DNA from: Paraburkholderia phenazinium
GTDB taxonomy: Bacteria > Pseudomonadota > Gammaproteobacteria > Burkholderiales > Burkholderiaceae
Direction: 5' to 3'
Assembly (NCBI RefSeq): GCF_900100735.1
Contig: NZ_FNCJ01000011.1
Span: forward strand, 1 to 64,000
Length of the DNA stretch: 64,000 nucleotides
The notes under the pieces were generated by a model. The model worked only from the letters and a program-made list of their open reading frames with translations, ran no database searches and was not told the origin of the DNA. The translations under genes were made by a program, and so were the position numbers. Numbering within the stretch: position 1 is the first letter of the stretch; every line of letters starts with the position of its first letter. Shown here one piece after another: positions 34,436-42,334 of this stretch.

Positions 34436-36124
34436 TCATTCAACCGGCTCGGTATAGCGCGACGTAATCGGATAGCGCCAGTCGCGGCCAAATGCGCGGT
34501 GCGTCACGCGAATGCCGATCGGCGCCTGGCGGCGCTTGTACTCGTTGATCTTGATGAGCCGCGTCACGCGCTTGACGTCATCCACCGCATAGCCCGCCGC
34601 GATGATTTCGGCGAGCGAGCGGTCTTCTTCCATGTACATGCGCATGATGGCGTCGAGCACTTCATACGGCGGCAGACTGTCCTGGTCGGTCTGGTTCTCG
34701 CGCAGCTCGGCCGACGGCGCGCGGGTCAGAATCCGCTCCGGGATGATGTCCTGCTTAGGGAACGTGGTGGCCGCGTTGCGGTAGTGGCACAGACGGTAGA
34801 CCAGCGTCTTGGCGATGTCCTTGATCACGGCGAAGCCGCCCGCCATGTCGCCATATAGCGTGCAATAGCCGACCGCCATCTCGCTCTTGTTGCCGGTGGT
34901 CAGCACGATCGAGCCGAACTTGTTGGACAGCGCCATCAGCAGCGTGCCGCGAATCCGTGCCTGGATATTTTCTTCCGTGGCGTCTTCCGCGCGGCCGGCA
35001 AATTCATCGGCAAGCGAGCTGCGGAATGCGTCGAACATTGGCGCAATCGCAATCTCGTCGTAGCGCACACCAACCCGGCGCGCCATCTCGGCGGCGTCGG
35101 TAGTCGAAATATCCGCCGTGTAGCGCGACGGCATCATTACAGCGCGCACCCGTTCGGCGCCGAGCGCGTCGCAGGCAACGGCCAGCACCAGCGCCGAATC
35201 CACGCCGCCCGACAGGCCGATCAACGCACCCGGGAAACCGTTCTTGTTGATGTAGTCGCGCACGCCCATCACCAGCGCCGCATAGACCTGCGCCTCCAGC
35301 GACAGCTCCGGCGCCACCGTGGTGGGCACCGGGCGCGCGCCGTCAAATTCGACGATGGCGTGTCCTTCCTCGAACTGCGGCATCTTCGCGACCATCTCGC
35401 CTTGGCTGTCGAGCACGAACGAGCCGCCGTCGAACACCAGTTCGTCCTGCGCACCGACCATGTTCACATAGACCATCGGCAGGCCGGTCTCGCGAATCCG
35501 CGCCCGCAGGATGTCCACCCGCACCGCTTCCTTGTTCAGGTGATAGGGCGAGCCGTTCGGAATCAGCAGCACCTGGGCGCCGGCCGCCTTGGCTTGCTGG
35601 GCCGCCGGCGCATGCCAGACGTCCTCGCAGATCACCACGCCGTACTTCACACCGTCGAGTTCGAAGACGAACGGCTTCGGGTCCGAGGCGAAGTAGCGCT
35701 TCTCGTCGAACACTTCGCTGTTGGGCAGATCCTGCTTCAGGTAGGTGCCGGTCACCTTGCCGTCGACGATCAGCGACGCGGCGTTGAAGGTATCGACTGG
35801 CGGCACGCCGCGCTCGATTGGCGCGTTTGCTTTACCATGGCCGTGCGCGGCGTCGCGGTGCGGGTGACCGACCACCACGTGCAGGCCGGCGAACGGCTTC
35901 AATTGTTCGGCGAGATCGGCGAGCGCGGCGGCACTGGCAGCATAGAAGGCTGGGCGCAGCAGCAGGTCTTCAGGCGGGTAGCCGGACAGCGCGAGTTCGG
36001 GCGCGACGAGCAGCTTCGCACCATCGTTGTGCGCAGCGCGCGCCGCGGCGACGATCTTCGCGACGTTGCCGGCAAAGTCGCCGACAGTGACATTCAGTTG
36101 AGCAAGAGCGATTCGGGTCTTCAT
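34436..36124 (-). CDS. nadE: glutamine-dependent NAD+ synthase
   Basis: This 562-residue two-domain cytosolic enzyme converts nicotinate adenine dinucleotide, ATP and glutamine to NAD+. The N-terminal nitrilase-type glutaminase domain (1-265) has its Glu in the SGYPPEDLLL region, Lys in KQDLP and Cys in VVICEDVW. The C-terminal synthetase domain has the PP-loop LSGGVDSAL. The length is normal. It is followed after 156 bp by glnB. The divergent upstream gene is the broken DUF482 gene at the edge of the accessory region. Confidence 0.95.
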   Translation of the reverse strand: MKTRIALAQLNVTVGDFAGNVAKIVAAARAAHNDGAKLLVAPELALSGYPPEDLLLRPAFYAASAAALADLAEQLKPFAGLHVVVGHPHRDAAHGHGKANAPIERGVPPVDTFNAASLIVDGKVTGTYLKQDLPNSEVFDEKRYFASDPKPFVFELDGVKYGVVICEDVWHAPAAQQAKAAGAQVLLIPNGSPYHLNKEAVRVDILRARIRETGLPMVYVNMVGAQDELVFDGGSFVLDSQGEMVAKMPQFEEGHAIVEFDGARPVPTTVAPELSLEAQVYAALVMGVRDYINKNGFPGALIGLSGGVDSALVLAVACDALGAERVRAVMMPSRYTADISTTDAAEMARRVGVRYDEIAIAPMFDAFRSSLADEFAGRAEDATEENIQARIRGTLLMALSNKFGSIVLTTGNKSEMAVGYCTLYGDMAGGFAVIKDIAKTLVYRLCHYRNAATTFPKQDIIPERILTRAPSAELRENQTDQDSLPPYEVLDAIMRMYMEEDRSLAEIIAAGYAVDDVKRVTRLIKINEYKRRQAPIGIRVTHRAFGRDWRYPITSRYTEPVE

Positions 36125-36269
36125 GGCAGGATCGGGGGCAAGCCGCGCGGCTTGCCGGTTACGCCGGCCAGGTGGCGCGACGAAACAGACAGAGTCGGAA
36201 CAACACGGACAAACGAACGATGCCCCGCTAGACGCGGAGCGCCGCTCAGATCAGGAACAGTCAAACAGA

Positions 36270-36536
36270 TTGAACCAGCAACGCTTTGATTATCGCACGG
36301 GCATTCTGGCCTCGCCCTCCGAGGTGGACGCCGCCGAGTGGAATGCCCTGCTCGCCCAGCAGGCACAGCCCACGCCGTTTCTGCGGCATGAGTTCCTGAG
36401 CGCGCTGCATGCGAGCCAGTCCGCGGTGGCCGATACCGGCTGGGCGCCGCAGTTCGTCACGCTGACCGACCCGCGCACGGGACGATTGGCGGCCGCCGCG
36501 CCGGTGTATCTGAAGGGGCACTCATACGGCGAGTAC
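36270..36536 (+). pseudogene. 5' fragment of a FemAB-like (DUF482) acetyltransferase gene
   Basis: About 89 residues align with the first quarter of the complete protein encoded at 46152-47285. Shared blocks are ADEWN-like then PFLRHEFLSALHASQSA against PFAQHEFLSAMHDTECA, TGWxP, and the block YLKGHSYGEY against YLKSHSRGEY. Homology ends abruptly after GEY at about 36536. The frame then runs 15 codons into unrelated sequence and stops at 36581. The start is probably the TTG at 36270, preceded by AGGA, since no ATG fits. The gene was cut by arrival of the accessory DNA to its right. Confidence 0.8.
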
Positions 36537-37013
36537 GGACGTTTATGTGGCGGCCGCGATTTTGACCGACTGATTGATTGAGTCGTATGTTATTGATTTG
36601 TTGAATTGATTTCTGTGTGCGAAGCATCGGTTGCTTGCGTTCAAAAATGGGGCTCGGCATTGGGTGCTAAGCGGTCAGACGGCACGGGTCCGTGTCGAGG
36701 TTTATTCTTTTCCCCTGCGTCGCTCAGGACTAACCCCTCTTCCTCGTAGCCGGCTGTACAGGCAATCAGTCGGTCCCGACCGAGGCATTGGCAAGGCGGC
36801 TCGTCAACCCCCAAAGAAAATTTTTGTTGCTCCGCTGTTTTTGACCAAGCTGCACAGCTCTAGCGACACAAAAAAAGCCCTTATCTTTCCGGAAGTTAGC
36901 CGCACCAGTTGGCAAATAACTCATTGTTTTATATACGTTTTTTCTACGCAACATAACATAGCGGAGAACTTCGACCTTCTCTAACATCCCAAGCGTCTAA
37001 ACGAGATTGGGGC
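36537..37013. other. non-coding left end of the element
   Basis: This A+T-rich stretch carries no gene. It has several short TTGATT/ATTGATT copies clustered at 36571-36612, a short palindrome (TCGGTC-CC-GACCGA at 36770-36783) and poly-A/T runs. It probably holds the recombination end and the operon promoter. Confidence 0.4.
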
Positions 37014-38996
37014 GTGAAGATGGCGAAGGGATGGCGGAGCTACACAATCAAGGAGCTGGGTAAGCACATCTGGACGGGAGACCAGATATTCCTCGCGGCA
37101 TCGGCAAAGGCCCACACCAAAACACGGCATACAACCTATGAGATTAACGCTGGCGCCTTGGGTCTGCAGCGCGGAGGTTGGCTGGAGGCCGCAGTCGACT
37201 CTGCACCAAATCCAATGGCTACCCCGGAAGCAGGCGCGGTCGCCAGATTCATCGTACAGCTTGCGTCGAACCCTTCCTATCGCTCCTATCTCGACAGACC
37301 AGTAACGTTACTCCAGCGCGAAGATGTCATCGCTCTCTTCGAAGCCGTCGACGCAACGGTCGAACGCAGCGGTGTGGGCACAGCTATCCAATATTCGCAA
37401 AAGGTTCGTCAATTTCTCTCGCGACCAACCGTACCACTCGCTACCGGCGACCTTATCCGCGACGTACGCTACTACACGTCGCTGAAGACTCCGGTTCCGC
37501 GAGCACGAGATACGTTGAGTGACCGCCCGCATCCGAACCTTGAAGATTCCCGACTTGCAAGGCCGGCAAGCGCAATTGAATTCACAGACCTTGAGGACCT
37601 CCGAACGAAGCAAGTAGCCCACTTCGAAGGGCGGAACCGCGTTCTGGTCGAGCTGTGCGCTACGGTACTCGACGCACATGATTTCGTTGTTGAGTCAATA
37701 CGCGCGGCGCGGAGAATTGCGATTGATGACTTGAACTTGCCCCCCTTCTTATGCGACCACATAGTCGACAAGAAGAAAATCCCCCATTACGCGATTCGGA
37801 TGATTCACAGCGAGGCACTACTTCCGGTATGTGTCTACCTCATGGACGCAAACGAGCTGTATAAAAAACCATACTGTATACGCCTTCCCACGCAAAAAAT
37901 TGAAGCATTCAGTCCACTGCTGACCCACGGCGGATTCCAAGAGCAATTTGGAATACTACTGAGCGAAAATTATCTCAGCGTGCACGTCTATATGGCATGT
38001 TTAGTCCTCCTTATGCTCGAAACGGGATGGAATTCGAGCACTGTCCTCACCCTCACATCCGACCGAATCGAGGAAATCGACGGCAAATATTATCTCCATG
38101 GGTACAAGTCGAAGTCTGGCCAGAATCAACGGTCCGAAACTAACGCTTCGGGCTCTGCCGTCCAATCCACACCGCAACGGTCAGAATCGAACGGCTTAGT
38201 GAGTAAGATTTATGAAGAAGACGACCTAGCAAAACCAGTGAAAATGGAAAATCCAATCGTTGTACGAGCCATCAATCTGCTTTTAAGCCACCGGGCAAAC
38301 ATTGACAAAAATTCGAAAACGGATACTCGGCAACTTTTCTTGCTCATGTCGCTCAAAATAAAGCAAGGAAATCAAATGTTCAGAGTGCCAGACATTGGGC
38401 AAGCAACGCGACAATTCTGTGATTTTATAGGCCACCCACCATTCCTGATTGACGACTTACGGAAGCAAGCCGTCAACACGAAGTACGTTCGGACTCGCGA
38501 CTTAAGACTAGCCCAAGCCGATTTGGGGCATGCAAATCCCGGCTCAACACTGACCTATGTCAATGGCGCGGCGCTACGGCAATCAAAAGAGTCAATCATA
38601 AAAGACTTCGGCTCTATCCTGTCTGATTCGTACCTCTTCGCGGCAGGAAAACTCTTTGTGAATCCCGACGCCAAGGACAGAAAATCTCGCCTTACACGAA
38701 CACTTCTATTGTTTCCGCCGTCTTCGCTCCACGCGGAGGATGGGGATTCGATTGCCGACCGATGGCTAAACTCGGACGGCACGTTCAGCTTCCAAATCGG
38801 CGAGGAAGAGATAGCTTACTGCGTGTACCAGAAAAACTATTACAGAAAAAGCTGTGCAAAGCTCGTTTCCGAGAACCCCCGAAGGTTCGCCAAATACCAC
38901 CTGCCCCGCATTTTGTTTTGCGAAGCACTGCACCGATTCATCGCACAGAGCCCCTTGGGGAGCAAACTCAAAGACATCGAAGGAGAACATAAATGA
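37014..38996 (+). CDS. tyrosine-recombinase-like protein, probably degenerate (660 aa)
   Basis: The C-terminal half has the order of tyrosine-recombinase boxes: LMLETGWNSSTVLTLTSDRI (box I), then LRKQAV, DLGHANPGSTLTYVNG (boxes II-III, His506, Tyr515). The box I arginine is replaced by Asn340 and the box II His is not evident, so strand cleavage is doubtful. A 330-residue N-terminal part contains an SAM-like core-binding region. About 120 further residues follow the Tyr. Size recalls TnpB of Tn554 (630 aa), but I cannot assign a family. It begins with GTG 37014 or ATG 37020. Its stop overlaps the next start (ATGA). Confidence 0.7.
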   Translation: MKMAKGWRSYTIKELGKHIWTGDQIFLAASAKAHTKTRHTTYEINAGALGLQRGGWLEAAVDSAPNPMATPEAGAVARFIVQLASNPSYRSYLDRPVTLLQREDVIALFEAVDATVERSGVGTAIQYSQKVRQFLSRPTVPLATGDLIRDVRYYTSLKTPVPRARDTLSDRPHPNLEDSRLARPASAIEFTDLEDLRTKQVAHFEGRNRVLVELCATVLDAHDFVVESIRAARRIAIDDLNLPPFLCDHIVDKKKIPHYAIRMIHSEALLPVCVYLMDANELYKKPYCIRLPTQKIEAFSPLLTHGGFQEQFGILLSENYLSVHVYMACLVLLMLETGWNSSTVLTLTSDRIEEIDGKYYLHGYKSKSGQNQRSETNASGSAVQSTPQRSESNGLVSKIYEEDDLAKPVKMENPIVVRAINLLLSHRANIDKNSKTDTRQLFLLMSLKIKQGNQMFRVPDIGQATRQFCDFIGHPPFLIDDLRKQAVNTKYVRTRDLRLAQADLGHANPGSTLTYVNGAALRQSKESIIKDFGSILSDSYLFAAGKLFVNPDAKDRKSRLTRTLLLFPPSSLHAEDGDSIADRWLNSDGTFSFQIGEEEIAYCVYQKNYYRKSCAKLVSENPRRFAKYHLPRILFCEALHRFIAQSPLGSKLKDIEGEHK

Positions 38997-41329
38997 CCGC
39001 CGCGAAACCGGCAGCACAGCAACGCCCAAGCACCATCGATAATGCAACCAGCATCTGGGATGGTGTTCGCAAAAACAGACGTTATCTCAGTGAATGGGAC
39101 GACAATACCGTAGTTATCGACTCACGCGCAGATGGTAAGGCGTTGGGCGAACCTCTCATCTTTCCGCTGTCCGAAATTACAATCTCTACGGCTGGCGAGC
39201 TGTCAATTTATTCAGCTGAACCCATCCCGCTTAAAAATTTCCCAGACTTTATCTCCACACTAAAGTTCGCCATCAACTCGGCGTTACGCAATAAAAAGGC
39301 AAACCACCGTGCATATGTGACCCAAGTTCTTAATCATGGAATTCGATTCTTCTCTTTCTGCATCGGGAAAGGCGTCTATCGCCTATCCGACGTAACTCGC
39401 GACCTTGCCGCAGAATACCAACAAAAAGTCTTGAAATTGGGTTGGTGGCACGCCAACGATTATGACCTTCAACTGAAACGGCTTCTGACCAAGTTAAAAT
39501 CAGCAGATATTCCCCATGAGAGTCTTCGCAGGAAAACTCTCAACAACACCAATTTTAGCCTGAATGTCGAAGAGCTGCAAATACAAGCTGGAATTCGCAT
39601 TGCCACCCATATGATTCCTCAATGGTTTTATGAGGAATATCGAGAAATCGCCAAAGAAATCAAGCCGCCACTTAGCGAAGCAGATAATACGCCCACACCG
39701 ACCGAAAAGTCATGCAAAGGGGTCCTCGATACCATCAATTTATTTTGCTTCTCACGCGATGGATTTGATGCAATCCCATTTGTCGCTTTCCCCTACGCGG
39801 CCAAAACCTGCGCCGATTACTTTAAGGCAAAAACACAAGATAGGAGAACGAAGACCCTCACGTTACCAGTAGCCGTGGCCATCATAAAACAGGCACTTGC
39901 TTGGCTCTACGACTACGGGCCCACGTTGCTCGAAATACTTAACGACATCCGCAGCGAACTCGAAGAATCCGACAAGAACAGTCATCTTCACATTCGACGC
40001 CGCCAAAGATTGGCTCTGCGAATTTTCAGCACGGCCTTGAAAAAGTTTCAATCGCAACACCACATTCCGCTTCCCGAACTGGATGACCCGAAACGTCAAC
40101 CCGAGAAGCTGCGGATGTTGACCCTCATCTATCAGACCGCTCTGTTTTTCCTTATAGCGGGGACCACTGCACGCCGACGAAACGAAATAACCGGCGAGGG
40201 CCGTACCTACGGACTATATTTTGGATGCCTTCACAAAGTGCAAGATGGCTGCGAGGACTACAAGGCAGACTTCTACATTGAAAAAACTCTTCAGGACTAC
40301 AAGGAATTCTGGGCACCGAAAACTTGCGTGGACTCCATCAGAGCACTCGAAGAATTATCACAAGTATTCCGTCCGCTGGGTAGCAGCCGGAAAATTCCCG
40401 ATGAGAACCTGATTCGGGCCCGGGAAGACAAACTGTTTGCGCTAAGAAATTTCAAATCCTACTTGCCTCACATCATGGAGCCGGCAAGCTTTGAAATTTC
40501 TTTGCACTGCGGTGATTTTTTCCGCCTATGCGGAATCGAACAAAATCTCATTTTTAATAAGAATAGAAGCATATTTCGAAGGTTTTATTGCAACCTGTTT
40601 GTGAACCGGTACGACAATCCGGTAGCCGCCGCCCTTCAGTATCACCTCGACCACTCTCACATGGGCGTGACGGCCATCTACGGCCTGGACCCTCATGGCC
40701 GCAAGGCTGAAGAGAAATCCGCTGCGCTTTTCCGCCGGGAGGAAGCTGACGACGAATCCTTCCTCTCAATCAATTCTGAGGTTCGGCAAGAGCACCACGT
40801 TGCGAAGGTGATTGAATTGCTCGGCGGCAAGTCAGTCGGCGGCATCTATTCGAGACTCATTTTAAAGCTCACCGCACGCCTTTCGAGAGACAGTTCGTTC
40901 GCTCTAGCTCCGGTAGAAACCAAGGGAAGAATCGTGGCTGACAAGATGAACAGGCGTGGCTTTGCTGCCTTGGAGAACGGCCACGGCATGTGCATGGCGG
41001 GAACTGCCCGACATACGGCGAAGAAAGCAAATTGCGCTCACGACGGAGAGCCACACCCCGAGGTTGCCAGCCCCAAGGTTTGCGGGGGTTGCATCAATCT
41101 GATGAACCCCAAGGGCTATCAACATCATTTGGAACAGGAGAGGGACGGGTTGCTCCTAGAGGCTGCGGACATGACCCTGCCGCGCGCAGTGCGAGAGGCG
41201 AAAAAGAAAGATGCGGCGGACATCGATGCGTACCTCGCGGCGGACCGACGTATTGCAGAGGGAAACAAGCAAATCATCCTGAAGCTCGTGGAAAGCTGGT
41301 CAGAATTGGAAGAGATGAGCGAGAGATGA
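38993..41329 (+). CDS. large tyrosine-recombinase/integrase-like protein (778 aa)
   Basis: Second gene of the operon. Box I reads IAGTTARRRNEI with the expected arginine (around 394-396). Boxes II-III are represented by FRRFYCNLF, QYHLDHSHMG and VTAIYG (Tyr563), so the active site may be intact though widely spaced. About 200 residues follow, with a Cys/His-rich cluster (CMAGTARHT, NCAHDGEPHP, CGGC) that could bind zinc, then a charged helix. N-terminal 350 residues are helical. Large integrases of this size occur in multi-recombinase islands. It is translationally coupled on both sides. Confidence 0.72.
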   Translation: MTAAKPAAQQRPSTIDNATSIWDGVRKNRRYLSEWDDNTVVIDSRADGKALGEPLIFPLSEITISTAGELSIYSAEPIPLKNFPDFISTLKFAINSALRNKKANHRAYVTQVLNHGIRFFSFCIGKGVYRLSDVTRDLAAEYQQKVLKLGWWHANDYDLQLKRLLTKLKSADIPHESLRRKTLNNTNFSLNVEELQIQAGIRIATHMIPQWFYEEYREIAKEIKPPLSEADNTPTPTEKSCKGVLDTINLFCFSRDGFDAIPFVAFPYAAKTCADYFKAKTQDRRTKTLTLPVAVAIIKQALAWLYDYGPTLLEILNDIRSELEESDKNSHLHIRRRQRLALRIFSTALKKFQSQHHIPLPELDDPKRQPEKLRMLTLIYQTALFFLIAGTTARRRNEITGEGRTYGLYFGCLHKVQDGCEDYKADFYIEKTLQDYKEFWAPKTCVDSIRALEELSQVFRPLGSSRKIPDENLIRAREDKLFALRNFKSYLPHIMEPASFEISLHCGDFFRLCGIEQNLIFNKNRSIFRRFYCNLFVNRYDNPVAAALQYHLDHSHMGVTAIYGLDPHGRKAEEKSAALFRREEADDESFLSINSEVRQEHHVAKVIELLGGKSVGGIYSRLILKLTARLSRDSSFALAPVETKGRIVADKMNRRGFAALENGHGMCMAGTARHTAKKANCAHDGEPHPEVASPKVCGGCINLMNPKGYQHHLEQERDGLLLEAADMTLPRAVREAKKKDAADIDAYLAADRRIAEGNKQIILKLVESWSELEEMSER

Positions 41330-41931
41330 AAGATGAAACGAATCAACGCGACGACGCTCCGCCGAGGTCAGACCTGATAGCGAAGCTCGAGGTGCTTGAA
41401 GTGTGGGCGGCAAGGGAAATCCCTTGGCTTCGCGACGCAAAGGGCGTTTATGCGAGAGACGCCGAGGGCGAACGTGTCCTCGACTTTTTTCCGACGCGAG
41501 ACATTCACTTTGCCAATTGGGACGGAACGCAAAACTGCGAGGCCACAAAAGTCCTCTATCCTCAGCTCGAGCGCCTAAAAAAGACGCGCCGACGGACTGC
41601 TCCGGAGTCACATCCGGATTTGCAATCGCGGCTGGACGACGTTCTTAAAGCATTGCGAGCAAAGGCTATCACTCAACTGGAGACTGCCAACAAGACCACC
41701 CAGATTGCAGAACTGGAATCATCAGTCAGCTTTTGGCAATCGCTAGCCCAAAAGCAAGAACAGGAGATAGTTGCTCTGCGGGAGCGCATGTCGAAGACCG
41801 AGAGGGAATTGCGCGAAGCGAAGGCTGCGGTCAAAGGCAATAAAGTTGAGTGGACCCGCGTGACCGCGGAGAAGGACGCAAAGATTGCAAGCCTCACCGA
41901 GCTCCTTTCCAAAATTTCTCCTATAAGGTAG
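41326..41931 (+). CDS. coiled-coil protein of the recombinase operon (201 aa)
   Basis: ATG 41326 overlaps the stop of the large recombinase (ATGA). The N-terminal third has an aromatic segment (VWAAREIPWLRD, VLDFFPTRDIHFANWDG). From about residue 80 the protein is a long charged coiled coil with heptads such as TTQIAELESSVSFWQSLAQK and ALRERMSKTERELREA. It resembles accessory proteins that scaffold recombinases, but no family is recognised. It is not like the described GmtX type as I remember it. Confidence 0.65.
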   Translation: MKDETNQRDDAPPRSDLIAKLEVLEVWAAREIPWLRDAKGVYARDAEGERVLDFFPTRDIHFANWDGTQNCEATKVLYPQLERLKKTRRRTAPESHPDLQSRLDDVLKALRAKAITQLETANKTTQIAELESSVSFWQSLAQKQEQEIVALRERMSKTERELREAKAAVKGNKVEWTRVTAEKDAKIASLTELLSKISPIR

Positions 41932-41941
41932 TTGCCATCGT

Positions 41942-42325
41942 ATGAGCCATCAAAAGAACATGAGCACGGCGGTCAAGGCTGCCTCGAACGTGGATACACT
42001 ACGAGACTGGATACGGAAAACGAGCCTGGAGGAAATGCCGACCAATCAGTATGGTGGCGCGTCTCGGACGGCCATCCTAAACCTCTTGAGCATCTCGCGT
42101 TCGACAGCTGCCAGCAACCCGCGAATCACGGAGTTGTTCGAAGCTCTGGACGTAAAGCTTCGAGCGATTCCAACGGCGTTCGAACGGGGGCAAGCTGACG
42201 CTTCCGCCGACCCTCAGCGGCATGCTTATGTTATCGGCCTCCACCGCGAGAATCTCCGTTTGAAGGCTGAGCTCAATCGCATCCGATGGAGCGACGATAC
42301 CGGACGCAGCACCGATGACGAATAG
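41942..42325 (+). CDS. TnpC-like small protein with HTH and coiled coil (127 aa)
   Basis: The middle segment (SRTAILNLLSISRSTAASNP) looks like a helix-turn-helix. The C-terminal HAYVIGLHRENLRLKAELNR is a short coiled coil. Size and layout match the TnpC/DUF6262-type helper proteins of Tn554-like transposons (TnpC is about 125 aa), which set the orientation and efficiency of transposition. The assignment rests on architecture only. It starts 10 bp after the preceding stop. Confidence 0.6.
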   Translation: MSHQKNMSTAVKAASNVDTLRDWIRKTSLEEMPTNQYGGASRTAILNLLSISRSTAASNPRITELFEALDVKLRAIPTAFERGQADASADPQRHAYVIGLHRENLRLKAELNRIRWSDDTGRSTDDE

Positions 42326-42334
42326 GAGAGGCGC

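Noticed and set aside
41326..41931. Naming the first three operon genes gmtY, gmtZ and gmtX
   Set aside because: The recombinase pair is reminiscent, but the 201-aa coiled-coil protein lacks the features I associate with GmtX, so the names would be unsupported.
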